Positions 1 through 7,504 of a stretch of DNA of 64,000 nucleotides are shown piece after piece. Every line of letters begins with the position of its first letter. The first letter of the stretch is position 1. Under the pieces are notes generated by a model. It worked only from the letters and a program-made list of their open reading frames with translations. It was not told where the DNA came from and ran no database searches. The DNA comes from Chitinophaga agri (GTDB taxonomy: Bacteria > Bacteroidota > Bacteroidia > Chitinophagales > Chitinophagaceae), in NCBI RefSeq assembly GCF_010093065.1, contig NZ_CP048113.1, positions 930,001-994,000 of the forward strand, read 5' to 3'. The translations under genes and the position numbers were made by a program.

Positions 1-7
1 GAAAAGA

Positions 8-36
8 AAAAGGGACCCTGAAAGAGCCCCTTATTT
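8..36 (-). terminator. Weak rho-independent terminator of the PAP2 gene
   Basis: Read on the minus strand, AAGGG and CCCTT form a 5-bp stem with a 13-nt loop, followed by a T-rich run reading TTTCTTTTC. It lies about 20 nt past the stop codon of the PAP2 gene. The stem is short, so this is a modest call. Confidence 0.4.
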
Positions 37-56
37 CTGAACGTACATAAGTTTAA

Positions 57-935
57 TTACTTCATCATCAGCACAGCGGATAATCCAGCGGATTTCCATT
101 GCGCATTGTAGTTCGGCATGATCATCGTGCGCACAGCGGGCTCACGGTTCTCATTCTTTGGTGCAAAGAGGCGCTGTAGCTTTGGATAAGCCCAGTAAGC
201 CGCTTTGGTACTCAGGATACCCAGACCTGCACCTGCAACAACATCACTTACCCAGTGACGGTTATTGTAGATACGCAGTACACCTGTTGCGGAAGCGACA
301 GCATAACCTGCCACACCATACCAGGGACTTACATCTTTATATTCCTCCCACATGAACTGCGCCGTCATGAAAGCAACAGATGTGTGACCGGAAGGGAAAG
401 AGTTGTAAGTACTGCCATCAGGACGAAGGCGTGCCGTAGCATTTTTGATGAAAAAAGTACTGGAAGTCACCAGAACGGACGACATTCCCAACAGTATAGT
501 ACGATCAGCGAAATTGTGTTTGCCTTTGATACCGGCCATATTCAATGCGTATACGGCGGCCGCAGGAACATATTTCAGATAATCATCGATACTGGTGCGG
601 AAGGTTGGATGATCTTCCATGATCTCGTTCTTGGTGCTGCGGTCCAGGGAACGTAAAGTACCACTGGTCAGTGACACGGCGCCATAAGTCATCATGGCGG
701 TAGGGACAATAATGCCTGCAAGTCGCGTCGTGTAATTGGGAATGCTGCGTTTCTGAGCGTAGTTCAGGTTCGTGTTAAAAACAGGGACCCGCTCGTCCAT
801 CAGTTCGGATGTTGTTGGCACATCGTTTGCGTGATGGATAGTCGTATCCGCATTCACATTCACAATTGCTGTGTCAGCATTTGCATAGACACAGTACGTC
901 GACAGTTGCAGGCTAAGCAGTAAGAACAATCTCAT
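57..935 (-). CDS. PAP2-family membrane-associated phosphatase
   Basis: Predicted phosphatidic-acid-phosphatase type 2 enzyme of 292 aa. The three catalytic motifs of the superfamily are visible: KNATARLRP (KxxxxxxRP), PSGHT, and RIYNNRHWVSD, which supplies the R, H and D of motif three. An N-terminal signal peptide of about 20 residues precedes a roughly 50-residue polar stretch. The catalytic residues therefore probably act at the periplasmic face on lipid phosphates or undecaprenyl pyrophosphate; the substrate cannot be read from the sequence. It is transcribed away from the fluoride antiporter gene and shares its 300-bp upstream region. Family assignment is firm, substrate is unknown. Confidence 0.88.
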   Translation of the reverse strand: MRLFLLLSLQLSTYCVYANADTAIVNVNADTTIHHANDVPTTSELMDERVPVFNTNLNYAQKRSIPNYTTRLAGIIVPTAMMTYGAVSLTSGTLRSLDRSTKNEIMEDHPTFRTSIDDYLKYVPAAAVYALNMAGIKGKHNFADRTILLGMSSVLVTSSTFFIKNATARLRPDGSTYNSFPSGHTSVAFMTAQFMWEEYKDVSPWYGVAGYAVASATGVLRIYNNRHWVSDVVAGAGLGILSTKAAYWAYPKLQRLFAPKNENREPAVRTMIMPNYNAQWKSAGLSAVLMMK

Positions 936-1069
936 GTTTGGTGCTGGTGAATTCTTTATGTTACTGTTAATACTTATTAAGTTACTACAAAATTGCTGAA
1001 AGATTCTGTCGACAATCTGAATATCCCACGTCTTTAACTATATTTTCACTTTTTTTTAGCAATAACTGG

Positions 1070-1077
1070 TATATTTG
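1070..1077 (+). promoter_or_regulatory. Bacteroidota -7 box for the fluoride riboswitch transcript
   Basis: TATATTTG is a perfect match to the Bacteroidota -7 consensus TAnnTTTG. It lies about 24 nt before the first helix of the riboswitch, so the RNA would start just upstream of the aptamer. No convincing -33 TTG element is visible at the usual distance. Confidence 0.6.
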
Positions 1078-1100
1078 TGTTATATCAGTATCACATTTTA

Positions 1101-1173
1101 CAGGAAATGGTGTCTTCCTGCACAAGAACCGTCTTCGCCTGATCTTTACATAGGCAAGTCTGATGGCGCCTGC
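1101..1173 (+). ncRNA. Fluoride riboswitch (crcB motif)
   Basis: The architecture of the fluoride aptamer is present. P1 is CAGGAA (1101-1106) with UUCCUG (1115-1120), enclosing the loop AUGGUGUC. P3 is formed by CUUCGCCU (1133-1140) and AGGCAAG (1152-1158) with one bulged C. The conserved CUGAUGGCGCC-UGC 3' part follows. The pseudoknot is GGUGUC (1109-1114) with GGCGCC (1165-1170), six pairs including two G-U. The gene behind it has CLC-F hallmarks, which independently supports the call. It should switch on the antiporter when cytoplasmic fluoride rises. Confidence 0.88.
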
Positions 1174-1185
1174 AAATAATAAATT

Positions 1186-1210
1186 TGTCTTCCTGAGTAT
1201 ATTGGGAAGA
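1186..1210 (+). promoter_or_regulatory. Putative expression platform of the fluoride riboswitch
   Basis: TGTCTTCCTG at 1186-1195 is an exact copy of 1111-1120 inside the aptamer. CAGGAA (1101-1106) could therefore pair with either copy. The second copy can also form a 7-bp hairpin with GGGAAGA (1204-1210). This looks like mutually exclusive pairing between the aptamer and a downstream stem. No long U-run directly follows, so whether control is at termination or translation is unclear. Confidence 0.45.
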
Positions 1211-1238
1211 AGCTGAAATTGTATTTATTTGTAGGCTA

Positions 1239-2525
1239 ATGAAATATATTAAACACACTGTCGAACAACTGACGATCGCTTATCAGCTGCTACGCTGGAC
1301 ACTGATCATCGTTCCCGTCTCTCTTATTGTCGGTTCCCTTGTTGCTTTGTTTTTATGGTTACTCGAAAAGGTAACAATAATCCGGATAGACAACGGATGG
1401 TTGCTATGGTTATTGCCGTTGGCAGGTGTATTGATCCACTTTCTGTATAAAAAGATGGGTAGTAATACCGAAGCGGGTAACAACCTGATTATGGATGAGA
1501 TCCACGAACCGGGAGGTGGTGTACCCGCCAGGATGGCGCCGCTGGTACTTGCGACCACTATCATCACACATTTATTTGGAGGGTCTGCAGGACGGGAGGG
1601 GACCGCCGTACAGATCGGTGGCAGTATGGCGAATATGCTGGCCCGCTGGATGCGGTTGTCACCGGCTGATGTAAGGATCATCCTGATGACAGGTATAGCT
1701 GCCGGTTTCGGGGCGGTATTCGGGACGCCGCTTACAGGGGCTGTATTTGCCCTGGAGGTGCTGGCGATAGGACTGATCCGCTACGATGCACTGATCCCCT
1801 GTCTCATCGCCGCCGTATTTGCCGATATCGTTTGTTCCGCCTGGGGCATCCATCATACCCATTACCAGATCCTCTTTGAACAACATCATGTGTTCTTCCA
1901 TTTCGTTCATTTCGATTTCCTTCTACTCATAAAAGTAATTGGTTGCGGTGTCGCTTTCGGGCTGGCGAGCTACCTCTTCGCCACCTGCATGCGCAATATC
2001 AAAAGCTATGCAAAGAAATGGATCCAGCCAGCCTGGCTGATCCCTGTAGCAGGTGGTTTTATCGTGATTGGTGCCTGTTACTTACTAGGTACCCGCGATT
2101 ATATTGGTCTGGGTGTAACATCTCCTGATCCCTATGGCGTCAGTATTGTCAATGCATTTACGACCAATCCGATCTCTGACTGGGGGTGGCTCTGGAAGTT
2201 ACTACTTACTGCCATCACCCTGGGAATGGGCTTCAAGGGGGGGGAAGTAACGCCGTTGTTCTTTATTGGTGCTACACTTGGACATACACTTGCGGTGTTA
2301 CTCGGCGCACCCGTGGATTTGTTTGCCGGTCTCGGATTTATTGCCGTATTTGCAGGTGCCACCAATACGCCGATAGCCTGTACGCTGATGGGCGTCGAAC
2401 TTTTTGGCACAACTCATGTGCTATATTTTGCTGTTGCATGTTTCACTGCCTATTATTTCAGCGGACATGCCGGTATCTACAGTGCGCAACGTATAGCCGT
2501 ACCGAAGAACCATCAAATTGATTAA
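1239..2525 (+). CDS. CLC-F type fluoride/proton antiporter
   Basis: Polytopic CLC-family protein of 428 aa, usually labelled a voltage-gated chloride channel. Three positions argue for the fluoride-exporting CLC-F clade. The anion-coordinating Ser of Cl- transporters is replaced by Asn81 in [11 protein letters not shown]. The gating glutamate is kept as Glu120 in GREGT. The internal proton glutamate is replaced by Val174 in FALEVLAIG. Further CLC motifs are FGTPLTG and [11 protein letters not shown]. It would sit in the inner membrane and expel fluoride in exchange for protons. The fluoride riboswitch immediately upstream agrees with this. ATG at 1239 is the first start after the aptamer. An oxidoreductase follows after 23 nt. 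Confidence 0.9.
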   Translation: MKYIKHTVEQLTIAYQLLRWTLIIVPVSLIVGSLVALFLWLLEKVTIIRIDNGWLLWLLPLAGVLIHFLYKKMGSNTEAGNNLIMDEIHEPGGGVPARMAPLVLATTIITHLFGGSAGREGTAVQIGGSMANMLARWMRLSPADVRIILMTGIAAGFGAVFGTPLTGAVFALEVLAIGLIRYDALIPCLIAAVFADIVCSAWGIHHTHYQILFEQHHVFFHFVHFDFLLLIKVIGCGVAFGLASYLFATCMRNIKSYAKKWIQPAWLIPVAGGFIVIGACYLLGTRDYIGLGVTSPDPYGVSIVNAFTTNPISDWGWLWKLLLTAITLGMGFKGGEVTPLFFIGATLGHTLAVLLGAPVDLFAGLGFIAVFAGATNTPIACTLMGVELFGTTHVLYFAVACFTAYYFSGHAGIYSAQRIAVPKNHQID

Positions 2526-2548
2526 CCACACAACTGAATTTTAAACTT

Positions 2549-3511
2549 ATGAGGGCTGTAGCCGTTCAGCAATTTAAAGGGATTCCCGAAGTAATGGAAT
2601 TACCCCGTCCGGAAGTCAAACCCGGTACTGTTCTCGTCCGTGTAGCCGCTGCTGGTATGAATCCATTTGACTGGAAACTGGTCGATGGTATCCTGGATGG
2701 AACGATGCCGCATAAATTCCCCCTGGTCCTGGGCGTGGATGGCGCCGGTACAGTGGAAGCTGTCGGCGAAGGGGTTACACGCTTTAAAACCGGTGATAAG
2801 ATCTATGGGCAGTTTATTCATTCCCCGGTTGGTGAAGGATCTTATGCCGAATATGTAGCTGTACCTGAGAAGGCCGCGATCTCACATGCGCCGGAAAGTA
2901 TTTCTCTTGTCGATGCTGCCGCCATACCTACCGCAGGGATGACTGCGCAACAGTTGCTGGAACGACTCGGGTTGAAACATGAACAGACACTGTTACTTGT
3001 AGGCGCTACTGGTGGTGTTGGTTCGTTCTTGCTGCAGCTTGCAGCAATGCAGGGGATCTATGTGATCGCCACTGTAAGCAGTGAAGAGGGCGAAGAACGT
3101 GTGAAAAAGCTAGGTGCGAAGGAAACGGTAAATTATAAAAAATTATCTGTAGAAAAAGAGATCAGGAGCAGGTATCCATCTGGAGTGGACGGGTTAATCG
3201 ATCTGGTGAGTCCTGCACCAGTGTTTAAGACAATGACGGAACTGGTGGCGAATGGCGGCGCGGCGCTGACCACTGCGTTTGTATCTACGCCCGAGGTGCT
3301 GAGCGCGAGAGGGCTGACGGGGGGGAACTTTGAGACACACGGGTCACCAGCGTCGCTGGATGTACTGACCGATGCGGTGGATAGTGGTATGTTGAAAGTG
3401 CCGGTTGGCGAGGTGATTACTATGGAGCAGGTAGCAGGTGCGATCGCAGAGAGCCGGAAGGTTAACGGGAAGGGAAAAACAGTGGTGAGGATCGCTGACG
3501 ATGTAACGTGA
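2549..3511 (+). CDS. Zinc-independent quinone oxidoreductase-like MDR protein
   Basis: Medium-chain dehydrogenase/reductase of 320 aa. The N-terminal GroES-like domain (about 1-125) contains GVDGAGTVEAVG. The Rossmann domain (about 130-270) carries the nucleotide-binding motif GATGGVGSF, typical of NADPH binding. The cysteine and histidine ligands for catalytic zinc are missing, which fits quinone-oxidoreductase (QOR/Qor2-like) enzymes that reduce quinones or enones. It begins 23 nt after the fluoride antiporter, so it may be co-transcribed and fall under the fluoride riboswitch. That link is inference; the substrate is unknown. Confidence 0.85.
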   Translation: MRAVAVQQFKGIPEVMELPRPEVKPGTVLVRVAAAGMNPFDWKLVDGILDGTMPHKFPLVLGVDGAGTVEAVGEGVTRFKTGDKIYGQFIHSPVGEGSYAEYVAVPEKAAISHAPESISLVDAAAIPTAGMTAQQLLERLGLKHEQTLLLVGATGGVGSFLLQLAAMQGIYVIATVSSEEGEERVKKLGAKETVNYKKLSVEKEIRSRYPSGVDGLIDLVSPAPVFKTMTELVANGGAALTTAFVSTPEVLSARGLTGGNFETHGSPASLDVLTDAVDSGMLKVPVGEVITMEQVAGAIAESRKVNGKGKTVVRIADDVT

Positions 3512-3563
3512 CCAGGCGTATTTAAGTGATGTATGTTTATTGTTTAATTATTGTAGTTGGCGT

Positions 3564-3588
3564 AGCCAGTGTTTGCTGGCTTTTGTAT
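3564..3588 (+). terminator. Terminator after the quinone oxidoreductase gene
   Basis: AGCCAG and CTGGCT form a 6-bp stem with the loop TGTTTG, followed by TTTGTATTT. It sits about 53 nt downstream of the stop codon. Confidence 0.55.
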
Positions 3589-3677
3589 TTCAGACGTCCG
3601 TTTGGTAACAAGGGTTATTTATTGAAGATCGTATATGATGTTACTTACGCCGTATAACTGATATGCGGTATTTGAGA

Positions 3678-3721
3678 AACGTTGAGAAGTTGGTGTTCAA
3701 CCGTCTTCTCAACGTTTTTTT
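3678..3721 (+). terminator. Strong rho-independent terminator
   Basis: AACGTTGAGAAG and CTTCTCAACGTT form a perfect 12-bp stem with a 15-nt loop, followed by a run of T. It is a second, stronger stop for the CLC-F/oxidoreductase transcript. It faces the convergent aldo/keto reductase gene, whose stop is about 75 nt further on. The 3722-3796 stretch is low-complexity TG-rich sequence with no further feature that I can see. Confidence 0.8.
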
Positions 3722-3796
3722 ACTGATTATTTGTGAATTACTGTTGATTGTTTGTTTATCATTACTGCTTGTTGGCTGATTGTTATCTATCGATTG

Positions 3797-4747
3797 TCAT
3801 TCATTGTTGTAGTCACTGGCAATGTTCAGCTTTTCGATAGCACCTGCATCCAGTCCCAGCTGCGTTGCTTTTAACAGATCCTGTAGTTGCTGGGTGCTGG
3901 TAGCGCTGACGATGGGGGCAGTGATGCCAGGGTGCTGAATGAGCCATGCAATGGCTACGCTGGTCAGCGATGATTTGTAGTCGGCTGCTACTTCGTCGAG
4001 TGTTTCAAGAATGCTCTGTCCACGTTCATCCAGGTAACCGACAGCTTTTTCTCCACGGGCACTTTTAGCGGCATCTTCTTTTGTTCTGTATTTGCCACTG
4101 AGGAAACCACTGGCTAGTGAGTAGTAGCTAATAACACCCAGTCCGTATTGTTGTGTGATGGGCAGATATTCACGTTCGAATTTCTGCCGGTCGTATAGAT
4201 TGTATTCCGGCTGGAGAGATTCGTATCTGGGAAAGCCATTGGTGTCGCTGGACTCTAAGGATTGCAGCAGTCTTTCCGGACTGAAGTTAGAAGCGCCAAT
4301 GACGCGCACCTTACCAGCTTTAACAAGTTTATCATAAGTGGCTAGCGTAGCATCTACGGACGTTTTAGGGTCGTCGTAATGAGACTGATAAAGGTCTATG
4401 TAGTCGGTTTGCAATCTGCGCAATGATTCTTCCACTGTCTTTTCAATATATGCAGGAGAAAGATCGCGCACTTTGCCACCGCCAACTTTTGTGGCAATGA
4501 TCACCTGATCACGTTTGCCGGTTTTCTTCAGCCATTTACCAATAAGTGTTTCTGATTCACCACCATTGTTGCCCGGCGCCCAGTGAGAATAAGAATCCGC
4601 CGTGTCTATCAGGTTAAATCCTGCATCGACGAATGTATCAAGTAGAGAGAACGAGGTTGCTTCATCCGCTGTCCAGCCGAAAACATTTCCGCCAAAAGCC
4701 AAAGGTGCCACCTGTAAAGCCGATTTTCCCAATTGTCTTTTTTCCAT
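3797..4747 (-). CDS. Aldo/keto reductase
   Basis: NADPH-dependent aldo/keto reductase with a TIM-barrel fold, 316 aa. The start MEKRQLGKSALQVAPLAFGGNVFGW is typical of the YajO/Tas/perakine-reductase group. Catalytic residues are visible: Asp in LIDTADSYSHW, with Tyr in the same segment, Lys in IIATKVGGG, and His in LYQSHYDDP. IGASNFSPERL and QPEYNLYDR follow, and SATSTQQLQDLL near the end binds the cofactor phosphate. It reduces carbonyl groups of sugars or aldehydes; the physiological substrate cannot be told. It is a single gene, divergent from otsAB across a 475-bp gap. Confidence 0.9.
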   Translation of the reverse strand: MEKRQLGKSALQVAPLAFGGNVFGWTADEATSFSLLDTFVDAGFNLIDTADSYSHWAPGNNGGESETLIGKWLKKTGKRDQVIIATKVGGGKVRDLSPAYIEKTVEESLRRLQTDYIDLYQSHYDDPKTSVDATLATYDKLVKAGKVRVIGASNFSPERLLQSLESSDTNGFPRYESLQPEYNLYDRQKFEREYLPITQQYGLGVISYYSLASGFLSGKYRTKEDAAKSARGEKAVGYLDERGQSILETLDEVAADYKSSLTSVAIAWLIQHPGITAPIVSATSTQQLQDLLKATQLGLDAGAIEKLNIASDYNNE

Positions 4748-5222
4748 TATTCTTATTTGATTTTATGATGAGTAAAGAGGTGTTTTGCTATGTTATCGTG
4801 ATGATAAAATACGCTAACACTATTCATGCTGATTAGTTATGATCCTTGTCGGGTAATCAACACAGCGATTTAAAGTTTTATTAAGTAGTACGGAATTTAT
4901 AGCAGTTGTCTGTGATTTATTTTTTTTCTGTAATTGATGCGATGCAGGCAACAGTATTGAAACCTTTGTTACGCGGTTGTTTACGCCGGTAATGGTAATA
5001 TGTGCGCATGCATTCAGCATTGAATGTACGAGTTTGTTTCAAATTGAATACCATAATTTTCCGTATATTGGCGGCCATTGTCGTCGAATATCTGCAGTCA
5101 TTGTTACCTACTGAGCAGGTGTTTTTTCCGTATCTATTTTCAGGTGCGTTTTTTGTAAAGTGCTTTCCGTCTATCGGGACAGGCATTGATTTAAGCTAGA
5201 TTTTTTGATTTAAAACTGTATT
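4748..5222. other. Divergent intergenic region, no gene supported
   Basis: 475 bp between the aldo/keto reductase and the trehalose gene. Short overlapping frames exist on both strands, but none has recognisable domains or plausible start contexts. The region is AT-rich and must hold promoters for both flanking genes. I found no perfect TAnnTTTG box, riboswitch or strong hairpin. Confidence 0.5.
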
Positions 5223-7397
5223 ATGAGTAAAACCATTATTGTATCTAACAGACTACCAGTAAAAATCACTGAAAAGGATGGGGAATATGTGCTGAATCCC
5301 AGTGAAGGTGGTCTGGCTACAGGCTTGGGTTCCATTTACAGGCAAGGCTATAATATCTGGATCGGATGGCCGGGCATTGACGTAGGTGAGGCTGCACAAC
5401 CGCAGATCAGGGAACAGTTAGGTGAAATGAACCTGATGCCTGTATACCTGACACAGGAGGAAATCAACAACTATTATGAGGGGTTTTCTAATGAAGTATT
5501 GTGGCCTGTTTTCCACTATATGTCCGTTTATGCCCGCTATGAACAGGCCTATTGGGATTTTTATTATCAGGTGAACAGCAAATTCAGAGACGCTGTTCTT
5601 CAGGTTGCTGAACCAGGTGATGTTATCTGGATCCACGACTATCAGTTGTTGTTGTTGCCAGGCATGATCCGCGCGGAGGTACCCGATGTAGCGATTGGTT
5701 ATTTCCAGCATATTCCATTCCCTTCGTTTGAACTTTTCCGACTGATCCCATGGCGTGCTGAATTGCTGGAAGGTATGCTGGGTGCTGACTTATTAGGTTT
5801 CCACACCTTTGATGACAGCCATCATTTTCTGAACGCGGTTACCCGCCTGCTACCCGTAAATGCTTCTGCCAACGTCGTGATGGTCAATGACCGTGCGGTG
5901 ATCGCTGAAACCTTTCCAATGGGTATCGACAATCAGAAGTTTGAACAACTTTCAGCCGATCCGGAAGTACTTCGTCAGCTGGAGAATCTCAAAGAAACAT
6001 TCCATGATACACACATGGTCTTGTCTATTGACAGACTTGATTACAGCAAAGGTATCATACAACGGTTGCAGGCATTTGAACTCTTCCTGCAACTTTATCC
6101 GGAGTATATAGAGAAGGTGGTATTGTATATGATCGTTGTGCCGTCTCGAGATACGGTGCCGCAATACAGGGAACTGAAAGAGGCCATTGATATGCTGGCT
6201 GGCGGTATTAACGCACGCTTCCGCACGATGAACTGGCATCCTGTAAATTACTTCTACCGGTCGTTCCCAGTTGAGGTATTGTCTGCATTGTACAACTTTG
6301 CAGATGTAGGACTGGTTACCCCGATGCGTGATGGTATGAATCTCGTGAGTAAAGAGTATGTTGCCAGTCGTAAAGATGACGACGGGGTACTGATCCTGAG
6401 TGAGATGGCCGGTGCATCTAAAGAATTGATCGATGCGCTGATTGTAAATCCTAATAATATTGGTGCTATTGCAAGAGCTTTACACGAAGCGATCAACATG
6501 CCCATACAGGAACAGCAACGTCGCATGAAGCAAATGCGGCAGGTAGTTGGGAAGTTTAATATTTCTCACTGGGTGAAACTGTTCATGACACGCCTGCAGG
6601 AAGTAAAGCAATTGCAGCAGTCCATGCTGGCCCGCAGAATGAGCATGGATATGCAGTCGCAGGTCAGGAATAAGTACAAGAAAGCCGCTAAACGTGTTAT
6701 CTTCCTCGATTATGATGGTACGCTGGTTGGCTTTCAGTCTAATATTGATCTCGCTTCGCCCGATCAGGAACTCTATCAGTTGTTAAAAACACTGACACAT
6801 GATAAAGCCAATCACGTAGTCATGATCAGTGGCCGTAAACATGAAACGCTGGAAGAGTGGCTGGGACAGCTGCCGTTGGATCTGATCGCGGAACATGGCG
6901 CATGGCATAGGAAATATGGGGAAGACTGGCAGAAAATACCCGGACTGACCGCTCAGTGGAAACAGGATATCATGCCTATTCTAGATACCTATATGGACCG
7001 TACTCCCGGCTCTTTTATAGAAGAAAAGAGTTACTCGCTTGTATGGCATTACCGCAAGGTAGAAGCCGGCCTCGGCGAACTGCGTGCCAATGAGCTCATG
7101 AACACACTCCGCTACTTCACCAGTGATATCGGATTGCAGATCCTGCCAGGTGATAAAGTAATTGAGATAAAAAATGTGGAGATCAATAAAGGTAAAGCAA
7201 CGCTTGCATGGTTGCAGGACAGGCAGTTTGATTTTACACTGGCTATCGGTGATGATCATACTGATGAAGATATCTTCAAGGCATTGCCTAATGATGCGGT
7301 GACGATCAAGGTAGGTAGCCAGGTTTCGGCAGCGAGATACTATCTGCGCAATCATCACGAAGTACGCGCATTCCTGCGGACGTTAGTAGCCGGATAG
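5223..7397 (+). CDS. otsAB: Fused trehalose-6-phosphate synthase/phosphatase
   Basis: Bifunctional cytoplasmic enzyme of 724 aa that makes trehalose from UDP-glucose and glucose 6-phosphate. Residues 1 to about 465 are a GT20 synthase, with SNRLPVKI, the glycine-rich SEGGLATGLGS, HDYQLLLLPGM, and a C-terminal donor site around VTPMRDGMNLVSKEY. From about 490 a HAD-type phosphatase begins. Its nucleophile motif is FLDYDGT (Asp496, Asp498), with MISGRKHE and GDDHTDEDIF as the later HAD motifs. Both halves look complete, so one protein should perform both steps. The gene stands alone on its strand and converges on a GH15 hydrolase. Confidence 0.95.
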   Translation: MSKTIIVSNRLPVKITEKDGEYVLNPSEGGLATGLGSIYRQGYNIWIGWPGIDVGEAAQPQIREQLGEMNLMPVYLTQEEINNYYEGFSNEVLWPVFHYMSVYARYEQAYWDFYYQVNSKFRDAVLQVAEPGDVIWIHDYQLLLLPGMIRAEVPDVAIGYFQHIPFPSFELFRLIPWRAELLEGMLGADLLGFHTFDDSHHFLNAVTRLLPVNASANVVMVNDRAVIAETFPMGIDNQKFEQLSADPEVLRQLENLKETFHDTHMVLSIDRLDYSKGIIQRLQAFELFLQLYPEYIEKVVLYMIVVPSRDTVPQYRELKEAIDMLAGGINARFRTMNWHPVNYFYRSFPVEVLSALYNFADVGLVTPMRDGMNLVSKEYVASRKDDDGVLILSEMAGASKELIDALIVNPNNIGAIARALHEAINMPIQEQQRRMKQMRQVVGKFNISHWVKLFMTRLQEVKQLQQSMLARRMSMDMQSQVRNKYKKAAKRVIFLDYDGTLVGFQSNIDLASPDQELYQLLKTLTHDKANHVVMISGRKHETLEEWLGQLPLDLIAEHGAWHRKYGEDWQKIPGLTAQWKQDIMPILDTYMDRTPGSFIEEKSYSLVWHYRKVEAGLGELRANELMNTLRYFTSDIGLQILPGDKVIEIKNVEINKGKATLAWLQDRQFDFTLAIGDDHTDEDIFKALPNDAVTIKVGSQVSAARYYLRNHHEVRAFLRTLVAG

Positions 7398-7445
7398 CCG
7401 TTACGAATTACTTTGAGTAGCGGAATAACGCTAAGGACTATATAA

Positions 7446-7481
7446 AAAGATGCCGCTTCAATATGATGCGGCATCTTTCTT
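7446..7481 (+). terminator. Bidirectional terminator between otsAB and GH15 gene
   Basis: AAAGATGCCGC and GCGGCATCTTT form a perfect 11-bp stem with an 11-nt loop. T residues flank on the right, and an A-run on the left becomes a T-run for the minus strand. It can end both convergent transcripts. Confidence 0.85.
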
Positions 7482-7504
7482 TACATGTATATTGAGAAAA
7501 ATGA

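Noticed and set aside
1239..2525. Annotation as a chloride channel
   Set aside because: The residues at the selectivity and proton-glutamate positions and the upstream fluoride riboswitch point to a fluoride/proton antiporter.
4917..5199. Overlapping short frames on both strands in the otsAB upstream region
   Set aside because: Neither has a recognisable motif or plausible start context. They overlap each other, and the region is better explained as a divergent promoter region.
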